From positions 558,001 to 622,000 of the forward strand of contig NZ_FNBA01000002.1 in assembly GCF_900102055.1 (NCBI RefSeq): 64,000 bases of DNA. The letters run 5' to 3'. The notes under the pieces were generated by a model, which did not search any database, was not told the origin of the DNA, and saw only the letters and a list, made by a program, of their open reading frames with translations. This document shows, piece by piece, positions 32,975 through 41,275 of this stretch (within the stretch, counting starts at the first letter, position 1; every line of letters starts with the position of its first letter). The translations under genes were made by a program, and so were the position numbers. This DNA comes from Ulvibacter litoralis (lineage in GTDB: Bacteria; Bacteroidota; Bacteroidia; Flavobacteriales; Flavobacteriaceae).

Positions 32975-35920
32975 TTATCCTTGTGGTATTTCAATTACAA
33001 CTTTTGTTCCTGTTGCATCGACTTCTGGGTTCACGTCTAGAATGTCCACTTTAATTTCCGTAGTGCGATTTTTATTGAGTAACGTAACGCGTCGCTCGTT
33101 GGCTGAAGTTGCAAATGATTTATGAAGTTGTGGTTGAGAGGTTTTTAATTTTTGACTGGCAATTCTTCCTATGCCGTTGTCTTGCACAATGACTTGCAAT
33201 AGTTTCGTGGTTTCATTATAAGTGAACGTCAAATCTAACTGTCGTTCGTCTACATGTAATAATCCGTGTTTTAACGCATTTTCTACATAGGGTTGTATAA
33301 ATAATGAAGGAACATACAAAGAGGCAAGTGGGACGTTAACATTAACATCTATGCGATACTGAAGTTGCTCTTCGAAGCGTACTTTTTCTAGTTCGAGGTA
33401 AAGTTTTATGGCTGCTATTTCTTCTTCAAGTGTAATGCTGTTTTCTCTCGATTGGTCTAAATACATGCGAATTAAACGCGAAAACTTCACCAAATACGAA
33501 CTCGCTAAATGTTTTTCATTATTTACAATATACTCCTGAATACTATTGAGCGCATTAAATATGAAATGTGGATTCATCTGCGAACGTAAATTCTCTAATT
33601 GCAATGAGTTCAGTTCATTATCCAAAGCCAACTGAGCCAATTCTTCGTTCTTCTGAATTTCTCTCTTTTTTATTTTTCTTCGGAAATAATACACCACAAA
33701 AACAAGCAATGCTACCATTAATCCAAACCACAACCACATCGATTTATAGAAAGGGACAACTACATCAAATTTAATTTCTACCGGACTCATCTCTGAAGTA
33801 TCCATTCCTTGCGCTCGCAATTGGAAGGTTAATTTTCCTGCGGGTAAATTGGCAAACTGAATTTCGTTAGTACCAGCTTTTAAAGGCGTCCATTCTGTAT
33901 CGAGTCCTTTCAAGCGATATTCATATTTTCCGCTAGAGAGTCCTCTTAATCCATTAGCGTTAAAAGTGATGCCTACTTTCGCTTCATCTTGTTGTAATTG
34001 ATACGCATCCTGAAGAGGTTGTAGGTTGTTATTGATACTGACTTTTGTAATGTATAAAGTAGGGGTGGTAAGTTCTTTAAAAGCGTTGTTCTTGTCAATA
34101 GAGAATACTGTTTCGTTTGAACTGAAAAAAACGTGATTGCCTATGGTGACTATATCCTTGATGCTATAACTAGGAATCCCATCTCGTTTTTTAAGATTTT
34201 TGAAAGTTTTTAGCTTCGTATCATATTGCTGAATCCCCTTATCGGTAGCAATCCATAAAAAAATCCCGTCAGCGGTTATGCTGTTAATTCGGTTCGATAA
34301 CAATCCGTTGTCTTCAGAAAGACTCCCAACCACTTGTGTTTTATGTATAGCATATACACCATGTTGAAAAGTGGCTGCCCAAACCGTTCCATCTTCAGTA
34401 GAAGTGATGGCAGTAGCAAGAATGGCTGAGTTGTTTGGCGTTACTACTTCAGTTTCAGTATAAGAAGCATCCACAGCAATTAGCTCATCCACCATTGCAA
34501 AATAACGATATTCAGAAAGGGGATTGTAAAAACAGGTGTAGCCCCTTTTGAATTTAGAATATATTGCATTTTCTTTTGGATACGTATCTTTCAGCGGATA
34601 CTCTAACTCAAATCCACTATTAGAATTTACGGTAATAATTGTTTTCGCATCAATAAATTCGAGTTCTTTAGTCGTACCTAACTTTATAGGCAAGGCACTC
34701 ACATTGTTTGGACTCAGGTTTTTTGCTAAATAGCTTTTGGTTTCTTGCATGAAACCGTATTCATTTCTATAGGCATCGTAAAACAGTGTACTTATAGCGC
34801 GTCCTTTCGGAAGGTCAAATTCTTTTTTAGTACGTGTTTCAGCAGTGTATTCAATAGCATCTCCAGAGGTTGTTCCAATTAAAACAGAAGATGCAGGTCC
34901 TTGAATCATCCGACTTGGTTTTCCAAAATGAGAAGGAATATCAATCGTATCAATATAAATATTCGGAAAAACAAAAAGACCGTCTCGTGTTGTGGTTACC
35001 CAATAATTATTGTCTTGATCTCGAGTTACATCGCTCGTAAAAACACCTTTTAAAAAATGGTTACTGAAAGTAAACGCTCCATTTAAATAGGTTCCAGTTA
35101 ACACACCATCGCTTGTCGTAAACCATACTGTGTCCTCGTAAAATGTAATCTTCGTTACAACAATGCCATTCAAAGCTTCGGGAATTTCAAGAGGGATCCA
35201 TTGACTGCCATTCCATTCAAAAAAGTGTTTCTTTAATTGACTGTTCTGAAAATAATACAATGTATTTCCGTTGGGTAATTCAATGATTTCTCCTACACCA
35301 TTCCGCTCTTTACTATGTGCAAATGCTTTAGGTAATTGGTTTATTTGAGTTTCATGTTCACCCTCCATCGAAAAAATAGCACCTTCATTCCCATACCAAA
35401 GTTGATCTCCCACCTTTTTAGTGATAATGTGATGGCCTAAGAATTTGCCAGAATCTAACGCCTTAGAATGAATCACTGTCTTCTTTTTTGAAGCAATATC
35501 AATCGCAACAATCAATTTATTAGCACTTACATAAATATATCCATTATGATAGATCACGTTTCCGAGCTGGCCTTTTAAAATATCTTTTAAATCGGCAAAA
35601 AGCACCAGTGTTTCCCCTTCAGCATAAAAAAGTTGTCCCGAAATATTAATACTCCACACACGCTGCTCTTCATCGAGTACAGGTTCAAACATAGAAAGCC
35701 CTCGTTTTTGTGGATGTTCAAACGTTTTATAAGTGGTCCCATCAAATCGTGTGAGTCCTTTGTTTCCCGCCAACCAGATAAATCCTTTGGCATCTTCTAG
35801 AATTCCATAAAACTCTTTATCGGGCAATCCTTCTTTTTCAGTGATGTGAATGCTCACAGGATTTTGCGCATACAATTGACAACCTAACACGGAAATCAAT
35901 AAAAGAAGTAGGAAGCGCAT
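32975..35920 (-). CDS. Two-component sensor with periplasmic beta-propeller and LytS-type kinase
   Basis: 981 aa from the ATG at 35920. Signal peptide MRFLLLLLISVLGCQLYAQ, then two-component-regulator propeller repeats (GLPDKEFYGILEDAKGFIWLAGNKGL is the first; sites like DGTVWAA and LWIATDKGIQQYD recur) to about residue 640. A Y_Y_Y domain, one transmembrane helix (about 745-765), a coiled coil and a LytS-type kinase (NPHFIFNALNSIQ; VENALKHG) follow. The open frame reaches 35947, but an AATCTTTG box at 35935-35942 makes that start unlikely. Senses an extracellular ligand, often glycan-related in this phylum; ligand unknown. Confidence 0.92.
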   Translation of the reverse strand: MRFLLLLLISVLGCQLYAQNPVSIHITEKEGLPDKEFYGILEDAKGFIWLAGNKGLTRFDGTTYKTFEHPQKRGLSMFEPVLDEEQRVWSINISGQLFYAEGETLVLFADLKDILKGQLGNVIYHNGYIYVSANKLIVAIDIASKKKTVIHSKALDSGKFLGHHIITKKVGDQLWYGNEGAIFSMEGEHETQINQLPKAFAHSKERNGVGEIIELPNGNTLYYFQNSQLKKHFFEWNGSQWIPLEIPEALNGIVVTKITFYEDTVWFTTSDGVLTGTYLNGAFTFSNHFLKGVFTSDVTRDQDNNYWVTTTRDGLFVFPNIYIDTIDIPSHFGKPSRMIQGPASSVLIGTTSGDAIEYTAETRTKKEFDLPKGRAISTLFYDAYRNEYGFMQETKSYLAKNLSPNNVSALPIKLGTTKELEFIDAKTIITVNSNSGFELEYPLKDTYPKENAIYSKFKRGYTCFYNPLSEYRYFAMVDELIAVDASYTETEVVTPNNSAILATAITSTEDGTVWAATFQHGVYAIHKTQVVGSLSEDNGLLSNRINSITADGIFLWIATDKGIQQYDTKLKTFKNLKKRDGIPSYSIKDIVTIGNHVFFSSNETVFSIDKNNAFKELTTPTLYITKVSINNNLQPLQDAYQLQQDEAKVGITFNANGLRGLSSGKYEYRLKGLDTEWTPLKAGTNEIQFANLPAGKLTFQLRAQGMDTSEMSPVEIKFDVVVPFYKSMWLWFGLMVALLVFVVYYFRRKIKKREIQKNEELAQLALDNELNSLQLENLRSQMNPHFIFNALNSIQEYIVNNEKHLASSYLVKFSRLIRMYLDQSRENSITLEEEIAAIKLYLELEKVRFEEQLQYRIDVNVNVPLASLYVPSLFIQPYVENALKHGLLHVDERQLDLTFTYNETTKLLQVIVQDNGIGRIASQKLKTSQPQLHKSFATSANERRVTLLNKNRTTEIKVDILDVNPEVDATGTKVVIEIPQG

Positions 35921-36038
35921 TTTGATCATAAAAACAAAGATTAGCATTTTTTTCTTTTCTGAAATTTTATTTTTCTGAATAACGCTATGGGCTTCTAAAG
36001 GATACGCTCGTAATGCACCCTATTTGAGTGAGATACGG

Positions 36039-36104
36039 TTTAGAAGCGGAAACCGTTCTTCAGAAGAAAAGCATTTTTGAAGCATGGTATTAGATTCATA
36101 TTTG
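36039..36104 (+). promoter_or_regulatory. Promoter with direct-repeat element A
   Basis: Direct repeats TTTAGAAG (36039-36046) and TTCAGAAG (36059-36066) start 20 bp apart, flanking ACCGTT. A CATATTTG -7 box (36097-36104) begins 30 nt after the second repeat. It drives the secreted-protein gene at 36142. The same arrangement recurs at 37408 and 39130. Spacing of about two helical turns fits LytTR-type binding. Confidence 0.6.
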
Positions 36105-36141
36105 CCAAGAATTTAGTAACGAATCATAAAAATTAACACAG

Positions 36142-37191
36142 ATGAATACACGAATCAAAATTTCAGCATTGGCATTGATAACATGTTTATGTTTCTCGGC
36201 AGATGCAAATGCACAATTCTTAAAAAAGTTAAAAGCAAAAGCAGACAAAGCATTAAACGGCGATGCTAAAAAGGATGCCAAGGAAACGGCCGCTGCAGTA
36301 GATACCCATACACACAATCCTTGGCATGCGGAGCACGTTGGCGGAATTATATTTTATGGAAAGCGTTTAGAAAAAACATCTTCTGGAAATGACAGTGCCG
36401 CAGGTGTAGTAACCGAACATGTAGTGGGAGGTCCTAATGCTTTGTCTATGCGAGCGTATTTTGATAAAGATTACAAAACGTATTGTGAAGGGTGTGACAA
36501 TATGGACATTCGATATACCATTGCGGGAGTTTCTTTTTCAACCAGAGATCTTAGAATAGAAAATCCGCCGATTTATCGCAGAATGGCAAGTGCCATTAGC
36601 TACTACGATGCTAAAAATTATGCAGTAGGAACCCCTTTAATTTCTGAAAAAGGATATTACGAACAAGATTACACATTACAAGAAGATACATTTAGAATGT
36701 TATTAAATAAAGTAAAAGATAAGCTTACTCCAGGAGCAACTCTTGAGATGAAAGTGGAAGTGTTAGCAGAAAAAGATAAATTACCCCAACCTATTGTACT
36801 TGCTGAGGGGTCTATCAATTTAAAAATCACGGGTGAGTCTAATACGCTACAAGGTCCAAATTGCCGTTGTGGTAAGCCAGGAATGACCGATGCTAAATTA
36901 GAAAAAGATGTGAAAGAGGCATTTATGTTTCAATTTGATGATGTAAAAACAGTACACAAAGTTGTATTATTAGAGCGTAGTTTCAGACAGAATTATGACA
37001 ACAGTTATCCTACAAAAAATGTGATAGCCAAAGGCATGGATGCAAACATTATTTATGAAGGAAATGACGGTGTCGTTATGAATATTAAGCGATATATATT
37101 TTTCAATAAAGAAGGTACTGGGTTTTCTCCAAAAGTGAGTATTGGGCAGCATACATTTTTCCTTCCAGTTTCGCCAACCTGCGTTAAATAA
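36142..37191 (+). CDS. Secreted protein of unknown function beside the LytTR system
   Basis: 349 aa. Signal peptide ending DANAQ (about residue 25), then a Lys/Ala/Asp-rich amphipathic stretch (27-50). The main domain contains HNPWHAEHVGGIIFYG, a CEGC pair and a CRCGKPGM motif. These cysteines may form disulfides or bind metal. No known family was recognised. It lies divergent from the sensor kinase and is preceded by promoter element A, so control by the neighbouring response regulator is likely but unproven. Confidence 0.65.
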   Translation: MNTRIKISALALITCLCFSADANAQFLKKLKAKADKALNGDAKKDAKETAAAVDTHTHNPWHAEHVGGIIFYGKRLEKTSSGNDSAAGVVTEHVVGGPNALSMRAYFDKDYKTYCEGCDNMDIRYTIAGVSFSTRDLRIENPPIYRRMASAISYYDAKNYAVGTPLISEKGYYEQDYTLQEDTFRMLLNKVKDKLTPGATLEMKVEVLAEKDKLPQPIVLAEGSINLKITGESNTLQGPNCRCGKPGMTDAKLEKDVKEAFMFQFDDVKTVHKVVLLERSFRQNYDNSYPTKNVIAKGMDANIIYEGNDGVVMNIKRYIFFNKEGTGFSPKVSIGQHTFFLPVSPTCVK

Positions 37192-37407
37192 AGAGTTTCA
37201 ACAACTAACCATTGCTGTAAAGCCCTGTAATTTAATTACGGGGTTTGGTGTTTTTAGCAAGCAGTTTTCTTCGGAACGTGTCGTAAAATAGGGCAGTAGT
37301 ATTTATGGATAAAACGAACGTGCTATAGCATTTTTATAGATTCATAAAAGTGAATATTTCAGAAGAAAAAGAAATTGAAGTACTGAATTTTCAGAAAAAA
37401 GAATCGC
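37192..37407. other. Intergenic region between the two secreted-protein genes
   Basis: No gene is visible. It holds a terminator-like hairpin near its start, one CTTCGGAA octamer (37269-37276) and an extra single TTTCAGAAGAAAAAG copy at about 37357-37371, upstream of promoter element B. Confidence 0.5.
37220..37246 (+). terminator. Hairpin after the secreted-protein gene
   Basis: A 12-bp stem with two G-U pairs (37220-37231 with 37235-37246) around a TTA loop, followed by GGTGTTTTT. It lies 28 bp after the stop codon and would separate the two secreted-protein genes into distinct transcripts. Confidence 0.6.
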
Positions 37408-37472
37408 TTTAGAAGCTAATACCGTTTTTCAGAAGAAAACAATTTTCAGAAACCTTATAGCTCACATATTTG
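37408..37472 (+). promoter_or_regulatory. Promoter with direct-repeat element B
   Basis: TTTAGAAG (37408-37415) and TTCAGAAG (37428-37435) start 20 bp apart with ACCGTT between them. CATATTTG (37465-37472) follows 29 nt later. Nearly superimposable on element A across 65 bp, although the genes they drive are unrelated. Supports the start of the lipoprotein gene at 37503. Confidence 0.6.
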
Positions 37473-37502
37473 CAAAGTATAACAATCATTAAATTTTTAA
37501 AC

Positions 37503-39020
37503 ATGAAATTAATTAAACTAACCGCCTTGGCTTTACTAACGTTGTTTGTTTCTTGCGAACAAGAAATAACTCCAAGTATTGAACATACTGAAGCGAATTT
37601 AACCACTTCAACAACTGTTCAAAATAGAGGGGTTACAGGTACTATTATTAGAAATAGAACCAAACTAAAGCAGCGAAAAAATTCACGGTATAGAAGTACC
37701 ATTGTTGTCAACGATCCAACAAACAATGTTGCCGCGGTTGAGGTGCAAATGTTGCCTATGAATCATGTGTATCCTTCTCCAGCAACCTATACAATGGAGC
37801 ACACGGGGAACGAAGGAGAAAACAAAAAATTTAAGTTTAATACGTTACATTTTGAAAATGGTGAAGCAAATGGATGGCCTTTTAAACAAGTAGCTACGGC
37901 AGTAGATGCAAATGGAGAACCTGTAGGAGATACTTTAGAGCAATGGGTAACAGCGCAAGACAATGACGGTGTAGACAACACTTCTGTTAGTGTTAAAAGA
38001 GCAGCCAATCAAGAGGAATTCATTATTCAAGCCACCTATGTAACAGAAAACGAAGGGGATATTACTTCCGCTAGATTTTTCTTTAATGAGATTGAAGGCG
38101 TTGAATATTCAATTAAGGAAAAAACGACACCTGTAGAAGCAAGTGTCACTACTAATGGAGAAACAGGAACCACTGAAGTAACCTTAGAAGTACGCGTAAC
38201 GATTAGTTATGAAACGGCAAATGGTCAAAAACCATTTGTAGACGGACAAGCTGTTGGAGTTAATATTGAAGTTCGAAATGCTGCAGGAGAAGTAATGGAT
38301 GACGATTTATTTAATGTGGATATTGAAGATGAAGAAGCCTACACTTTTAAAAATTTTAAACATAAAACAACGCCTACAAAAGTATTTCGCATAAGGGGAC
38401 AAGTGTTACCAGCGCCTACGAGTGGAGCCCCTACAGCTAATGCGGGTCCCGCAAATAATTTAACAATGACAATCCCTGAAAATGTTACAAATCAAGGAGC
38501 CTATACAATTGTACTTAATGCGAAGGACGGAACCGATGGGACTGTATTTGTTGGAAGGTTAAAAGGGGTAGAAGAGATTCCTGCAGGAACCACTTATACG
38601 TCACTTGTAAAAGCGTTTGATGAGAATGGTAAGGAAGTAGCCTCAAAGGAAATAACTATTACAGTAGAAGCATTTCAACAGCCCGAAGGAATTGAAATTC
38701 AAAACCACAGACTTAAAAGAAATGAAGGAGAAGATACCTACACATTGCGAACACGAATTATAGGAGAAAATAGAGCAGATGTTGCAATGGTAGATGTGTT
38801 TCTAACGCCACTAGATGGAGGAGCAGAGGCAGACCCTGAAGAATTTGATTCGTATTTAGTAAACACAACGGAATACAATAAAACCTTCAAAAATAAAACT
38901 GTGGAGTTTGACGATCCAGATGGTGTTGTAGGAATGCAGTATTCGGTTGAGTATGCATTGATTAATGCCGCAGGAGATGATATTGGATATATAGAAGCGT
39001 ATTTATATGCTGTAGAATAG
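37503..39020 (+). CDS. Lipoprotein with repeated Ig-like domains
   Basis: 505 aa from the ATG at 37503, which starts the signal MKLIKLTALALLTLFVSC with a lipobox Cys at residue 18. The open frame reaches 37470, but that start would add residues before the signal. At least three related beta-sandwich domains can be aligned: VAAVEVQMLPMNHVYPSPAT and VAMVDVFLTPLDGGAEADPE begin the first and last, and each ends with a VDANGEPVGD- or INAAGDDIGY-like strand. Likely a surface adhesin or scaffold; no catalytic motif. Preceded by promoter element B. Confidence 0.65.
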   Translation: MKLIKLTALALLTLFVSCEQEITPSIEHTEANLTTSTTVQNRGVTGTIIRNRTKLKQRKNSRYRSTIVVNDPTNNVAAVEVQMLPMNHVYPSPATYTMEHTGNEGENKKFKFNTLHFENGEANGWPFKQVATAVDANGEPVGDTLEQWVTAQDNDGVDNTSVSVKRAANQEEFIIQATYVTENEGDITSARFFFNEIEGVEYSIKEKTTPVEASVTTNGETGTTEVTLEVRVTISYETANGQKPFVDGQAVGVNIEVRNAAGEVMDDDLFNVDIEDEEAYTFKNFKHKTTPTKVFRIRGQVLPAPTSGAPTANAGPANNLTMTIPENVTNQGAYTIVLNAKDGTDGTVFVGRLKGVEEIPAGTTYTSLVKAFDENGKEVASKEITITVEAFQQPEGIEIQNHRLKRNEGEDTYTLRTRIIGENRADVAMVDVFLTPLDGGAEADPEEFDSYLVNTTEYNKTFKNKTVEFDDPDGVVGMQYSVEYALINAAGDDIGYIEAYLYAVE

Positions 39021-39049
39021 TTTTTATTCTGAAAATTATAAGGTTTGTT

Positions 39050-39085
39050 ACCGTGTTGATTGCTATAGTCGGCACGGTTTTTTTT
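39050..39085 (+). terminator. Terminator after the Ig-like lipoprotein gene
   Basis: ACCGTG (39050-39055) pairs with CACGGT (39073-39078), extended inward by wobble pairs, and followed by seven T. It lies 30 bp after the stop codon. Confidence 0.75.
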
Positions 39086-39129
39086 AAATCAAAGAAGGAT
39101 AAATTGCATTCACAAATTGGAAACTACCT

Positions 39130-39195
39130 TTTAGAAGCTTAGAATGGCCTGTCAGAAGAAAAAGAAACCTAGCGCGCCAAAAAAGCACAAATTTG
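39130..39195 (+). promoter_or_regulatory. Promoter with direct-repeat element C
   Basis: TTTAGAAG (39130-39137) and GTCAGAAG (39151-39158) start 21 bp apart; CAAATTTG (39188-39195) follows 29 nt after the second repeat. The middle lacks the ACCGTT of elements A and B. No protein gene starts downstream on this strand; a short transcript ending near 39318 is the only candidate product. Confidence 0.5.
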
Positions 39196-39201
39196 CATCA
39201 T

Positions 39202-39318
39202 ATTATTTGAACAAGTATAGGGTTTGTAAAAACAAACAATCAGGTTTGAAAGATAGGTTCGGTTTATGAATGATAACCGTGGTGCCTTTGGGGAAGGGGA
39301 CTGCGGTTATTTCTTTTA
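39202..39318 (+). ncRNA. Candidate small RNA downstream of element C
   Basis: A transcript starting about 7 nt after the -7 box would be about 115 nt. Near its 5' end GTTTGT and ACAAAC form a short hairpin (about 39221-39236). It ends in a stem ATAACCG/CGGTTAT (39273-39279 with 39304-39310), containing an inner hairpin CCTT-TGGGG-AAGG, followed by TTCTTTT. It lies in the 315-bp gap between convergent genes, where no other gene is visible. A 17-codon ORF at 39266-39319 overlaps the terminator stem and is probably fortuitous. The hairpin alone could instead serve as a terminator for the desaturase gene. Confidence 0.4.
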
Positions 39319-39335
39319 AAAGGTATCAAATATTA

Positions 39336-40076
39336 TTACTTCTTCACCTTCATAGGCTTCAACTGAATCACTCCAAAAAGATCTAAAACACGAATAATCA
39401 AATAGGTTACGTCTATTTCATACCATTTCACCCCAAAATTAGCTCTGCTGGCATGTCTGTGGTGGTTGTTATGATACCCTTCGCCCATCATTAAGAAATC
39501 GAAACGAAAAAGGTTTTTACTCGTGTTTTTCATTTTATAGTTTACATAGCCGTAAATATGTCCAAACCAGTTAATAATTACACCGTGAATAGGTGCCATT
39601 AAAAAAGTAATTGGTAATAATAACCATTGCCACCATGCGGTTGCGAAATAAGCGAAAAACAGAATGTACAGACTAATCCAAAGTACTCTAGACAATCGAG
39701 AACTTGCAAAAACATCAAAATTTTTCCATTGCGGCACGTTTTTAGTAAAACGCTGGTCTATTTCAATACGCTGGTTGTTAATGTCTTGATAGATCGTTTT
39801 TGTTTTCCACATCATCGCAAATAAATTAGCATCATGTGAAGGAGAATGCGGATCTTTTTCAGTATCTGTATACGCGTGATGCATCCGGTGCATGATTCCG
39901 TAACCATAGGCACTCAAATAACTAGAGCCTTGAAAAATCCAAGTCAGAACGAAAGTAATACGTTCCATTGTTTTTGACATGGTAAAGACTTGATGTGCAG
40001 CATATCGGTGTAAAAAGAAAGACTGAAAGAACAGACCTCCATACCAAAGTACTAAAACGAAAATAAGGACTATCAT
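39336..40076 (-). CDS. Membrane fatty acid desaturase (acyl-CoA/acyl-lipid delta-9 type)
   Basis: 246 aa, with four predicted transmembrane helices in two pairs. The three His boxes for the di-iron centre are present: HRYAAH (residues 23-28), HRMHH (63-67) and GEGYHNNHH (about 206-214). These introduce a cis double bond into saturated fatty acyl chains, usually in response to cold. The neighbouring cold-shock protein gene is consistent with that. Promoter TTG-20-TATCTTTG lies just upstream. The length is short compared with eukaryotic enzymes but normal in this phylum. Confidence 0.9.
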   Translation of the reverse strand: MIVLIFVLVLWYGGLFFQSFFLHRYAAHQVFTMSKTMERITFVLTWIFQGSSYLSAYGYGIMHRMHHAYTDTEKDPHSPSHDANLFAMMWKTKTIYQDINNQRIEIDQRFTKNVPQWKNFDVFASSRLSRVLWISLYILFFAYFATAWWQWLLLPITFLMAPIHGVIINWFGHIYGYVNYKMKNTSKNLFRFDFLMMGEGYHNNHHRHASRANFGVKWYEIDVTYLIIRVLDLFGVIQLKPMKVKK

Positions 40077-40088
40077 AACTATTTTTTA

Positions 40089-40119
40089 CAAAGATAATTT
40101 GATGCAGTAAGCAAAACAA
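40089..40119 (-). promoter_or_regulatory. Desaturase promoter
   Basis: On the minus strand, TTG (40119-40117) and a perfect TATCTTTG -7 box (40096-40089) are 20 nt apart. The predicted start leaves only a few nucleotides of leader before the ATG at 40076. Confidence 0.6.
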
Positions 40120-40144
40120 TGAACCTAAATCAATTAAATTCAGG

Positions 40145-40714
40145 TTATAATCGCTTTCTAATCCTACTCAAGGCTTGCGCGGTAACACCAATATAGGAAC
40201 TGATGTATTTTAATGGAATCACTTTTATTAGCTCGGGACGTTCTTTAAATAGCTTTACGTAACGTTCTTCAGCAGTGAGGTTTAATAGATTTTGTTCCCG
40301 CTTAGATTTTATTAAAAATAGACGTTCGGCGGTCAACCTGCCAATAAGGTTTCCAATTTGGGTTGTTTTATACACCGCTTGTAAGTCATCATAGGTAATA
40401 CTTAACAACGTAGTTTCTGTAAGTGCTTGTAATTGATATGCAGAAGGCGATTTTGTTAAAAATGAGTCGTAGGCACTTATAAACTGATTTTTAAAACTGA
40501 AACCGAAAGTGATTTCTTTTTCTGGGTTTTCCTTCGGAATAAATAACCGAACCACACCAGATTCAATAAAGGAAATATTGTTTTCAATTTCATTAAGTTT
40601 TAAGAAAATGGTCTTCTTCGGAATTACATGTCGCTGTAATTTAGAAGTGAAAAACTCCCAATCTGATGCAGATATGGTTGCTATTTGATCTAAGTATGCT
40701 TTTATCTGTTGCAA
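40145..40714 (-). CDS. Crp/Fnr-family transcriptional regulator
   Basis: 189 aa. The N-terminal cyclic-nucleotide-binding-like beta-roll (about 15-120) has NISFIESGVVRLFIPKENPE. The C-terminal helix-turn-helix (about 150-189) is short: LKYISSYIGVTAQALSRIRK. No conserved cysteines for an Fe-S cluster and no clear cAMP-binding Arg-Ser pair, so the effector is unknown. A perfect -7 box lies upstream. It is divergent from the cold-shock gene. Confidence 0.87.
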   Translation of the reverse strand: MQQIKAYLDQIATISASDWEFFTSKLQRHVIPKKTIFLKLNEIENNISFIESGVVRLFIPKENPEKEITFGFSFKNQFISAYDSFLTKSPSAYQLQALTETTLLSITYDDLQAVYKTTQIGNLIGRLTAERLFLIKSKREQNLLNLTAEERYVKLFKERPELIKVIPLKYISSYIGVTAQALSRIRKRL

Positions 40715-40741
40715 ATCTTTCAGTCCTAATTATTGAAAGTA

Positions 40742-40749
40742 CAAAGATA
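40742..40749 (-). promoter_or_regulatory. -7 box of the Crp/Fnr gene
   Basis: TATCTTTG on the minus strand, a perfect TAnnTTTG, 28 bp before the ATG at 40714. No TTG at the usual spacing. Confidence 0.5.
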
Positions 40750-40928
40750 CAAATTCAAAGCATCGTAGTGGTAGGTAGCTGCCATTTGATTTTTTCTTCT
40801 GAAACGCACTCTTTTTTAGGACAATAGAAAAAAACAATCTGTAATTAAATGGGAAAAGAGGGGGTTATGTCGTTTAATGGCACCATCTTTGCCTTATTAT
40901 TACTATAAATAAATTAAATTACATTACA

Positions 40929-41120
40929 ATGAGTAAAGGAACAGTAAAATTTTTCAACGAGTCAAAAGGTTTTGGATTCATCACTGAAGAAGGAGTTGAA
41001 AAAGATCACTTTGTACACATTTCAGGATTAGTAGACGAAGTTCGCGAAGGCGATACCGTTGAATTCGATCTTCAAGAAGGTAACAAAGGATTAAATGCAG
41101 TGAACGTAAAAGTTATCTAA
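40929..41120 (+). CDS. Cold-shock domain protein (CspA family)
   Basis: 63 aa single OB-fold. The RNA-binding motifs are intact: KGFGFIT (RNP1, about 13-19) and HFVHISGL (RNP2, about 27-34). An RNA chaperone that loosens mRNA structure, usually cold- or growth-phase induced. It is monocistronic, ending in a strong terminator. Two RNA-helicase genes follow on the same strand. Confidence 0.95.
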   Translation: MSKGTVKFFNESKGFGFITEEGVEKDHFVHISGLVDEVREGDTVEFDLQEGNKGLNAVNVKVI

Positions 41121-41143
41121 TACATATACTTCAAGTTTAATAG

Positions 41144-41174
41144 AAAGCCCATCAGCAATGATGGGCTTTTTTTA
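41144..41174 (+). terminator. Intrinsic terminator of the cold-shock gene
   Basis: A perfect 11-bp stem (41144-41154 with 41159-41169) closed by a GCAA tetraloop and followed by a T-run. It lies 24 bp after the stop codon. Confidence 0.92.
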
Positions 41175-41225
41175 TTGAAAGAAAAGTAGTGCTCTATTTT
41201 AGTAATAATTAGAATAATAAATCAA

Positions 41226-41261
41226 TTGGCGCGATTCCCTATAAAAGTGTCGTTATCTTTG
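41226..41261 (+). promoter_or_regulatory. Promoter of the helicase operon
   Basis: TATCTTTG at 41254-41261 is a perfect -7 box 14 bp before the ATG. TTG at 41226-41228 is 25 nt further up, slightly longer than the usual spacing. Confidence 0.5.
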
Positions 41262-41275
41262 CCGAAAATTATGTT

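Noticed and set aside
39266-39319. 17-codon ORF in the candidate small RNA
   Set aside because: Its codons coincide with the terminator-like stem, so it is more likely fortuitous.
40742-40830. Possible fourth copy of the LytTR-like element before the Crp/Fnr gene
   Set aside because: One TTTCAGAAG half-site is present on the minus strand, but the first repeat and the 29-nt spacing to a -7 box are missing.
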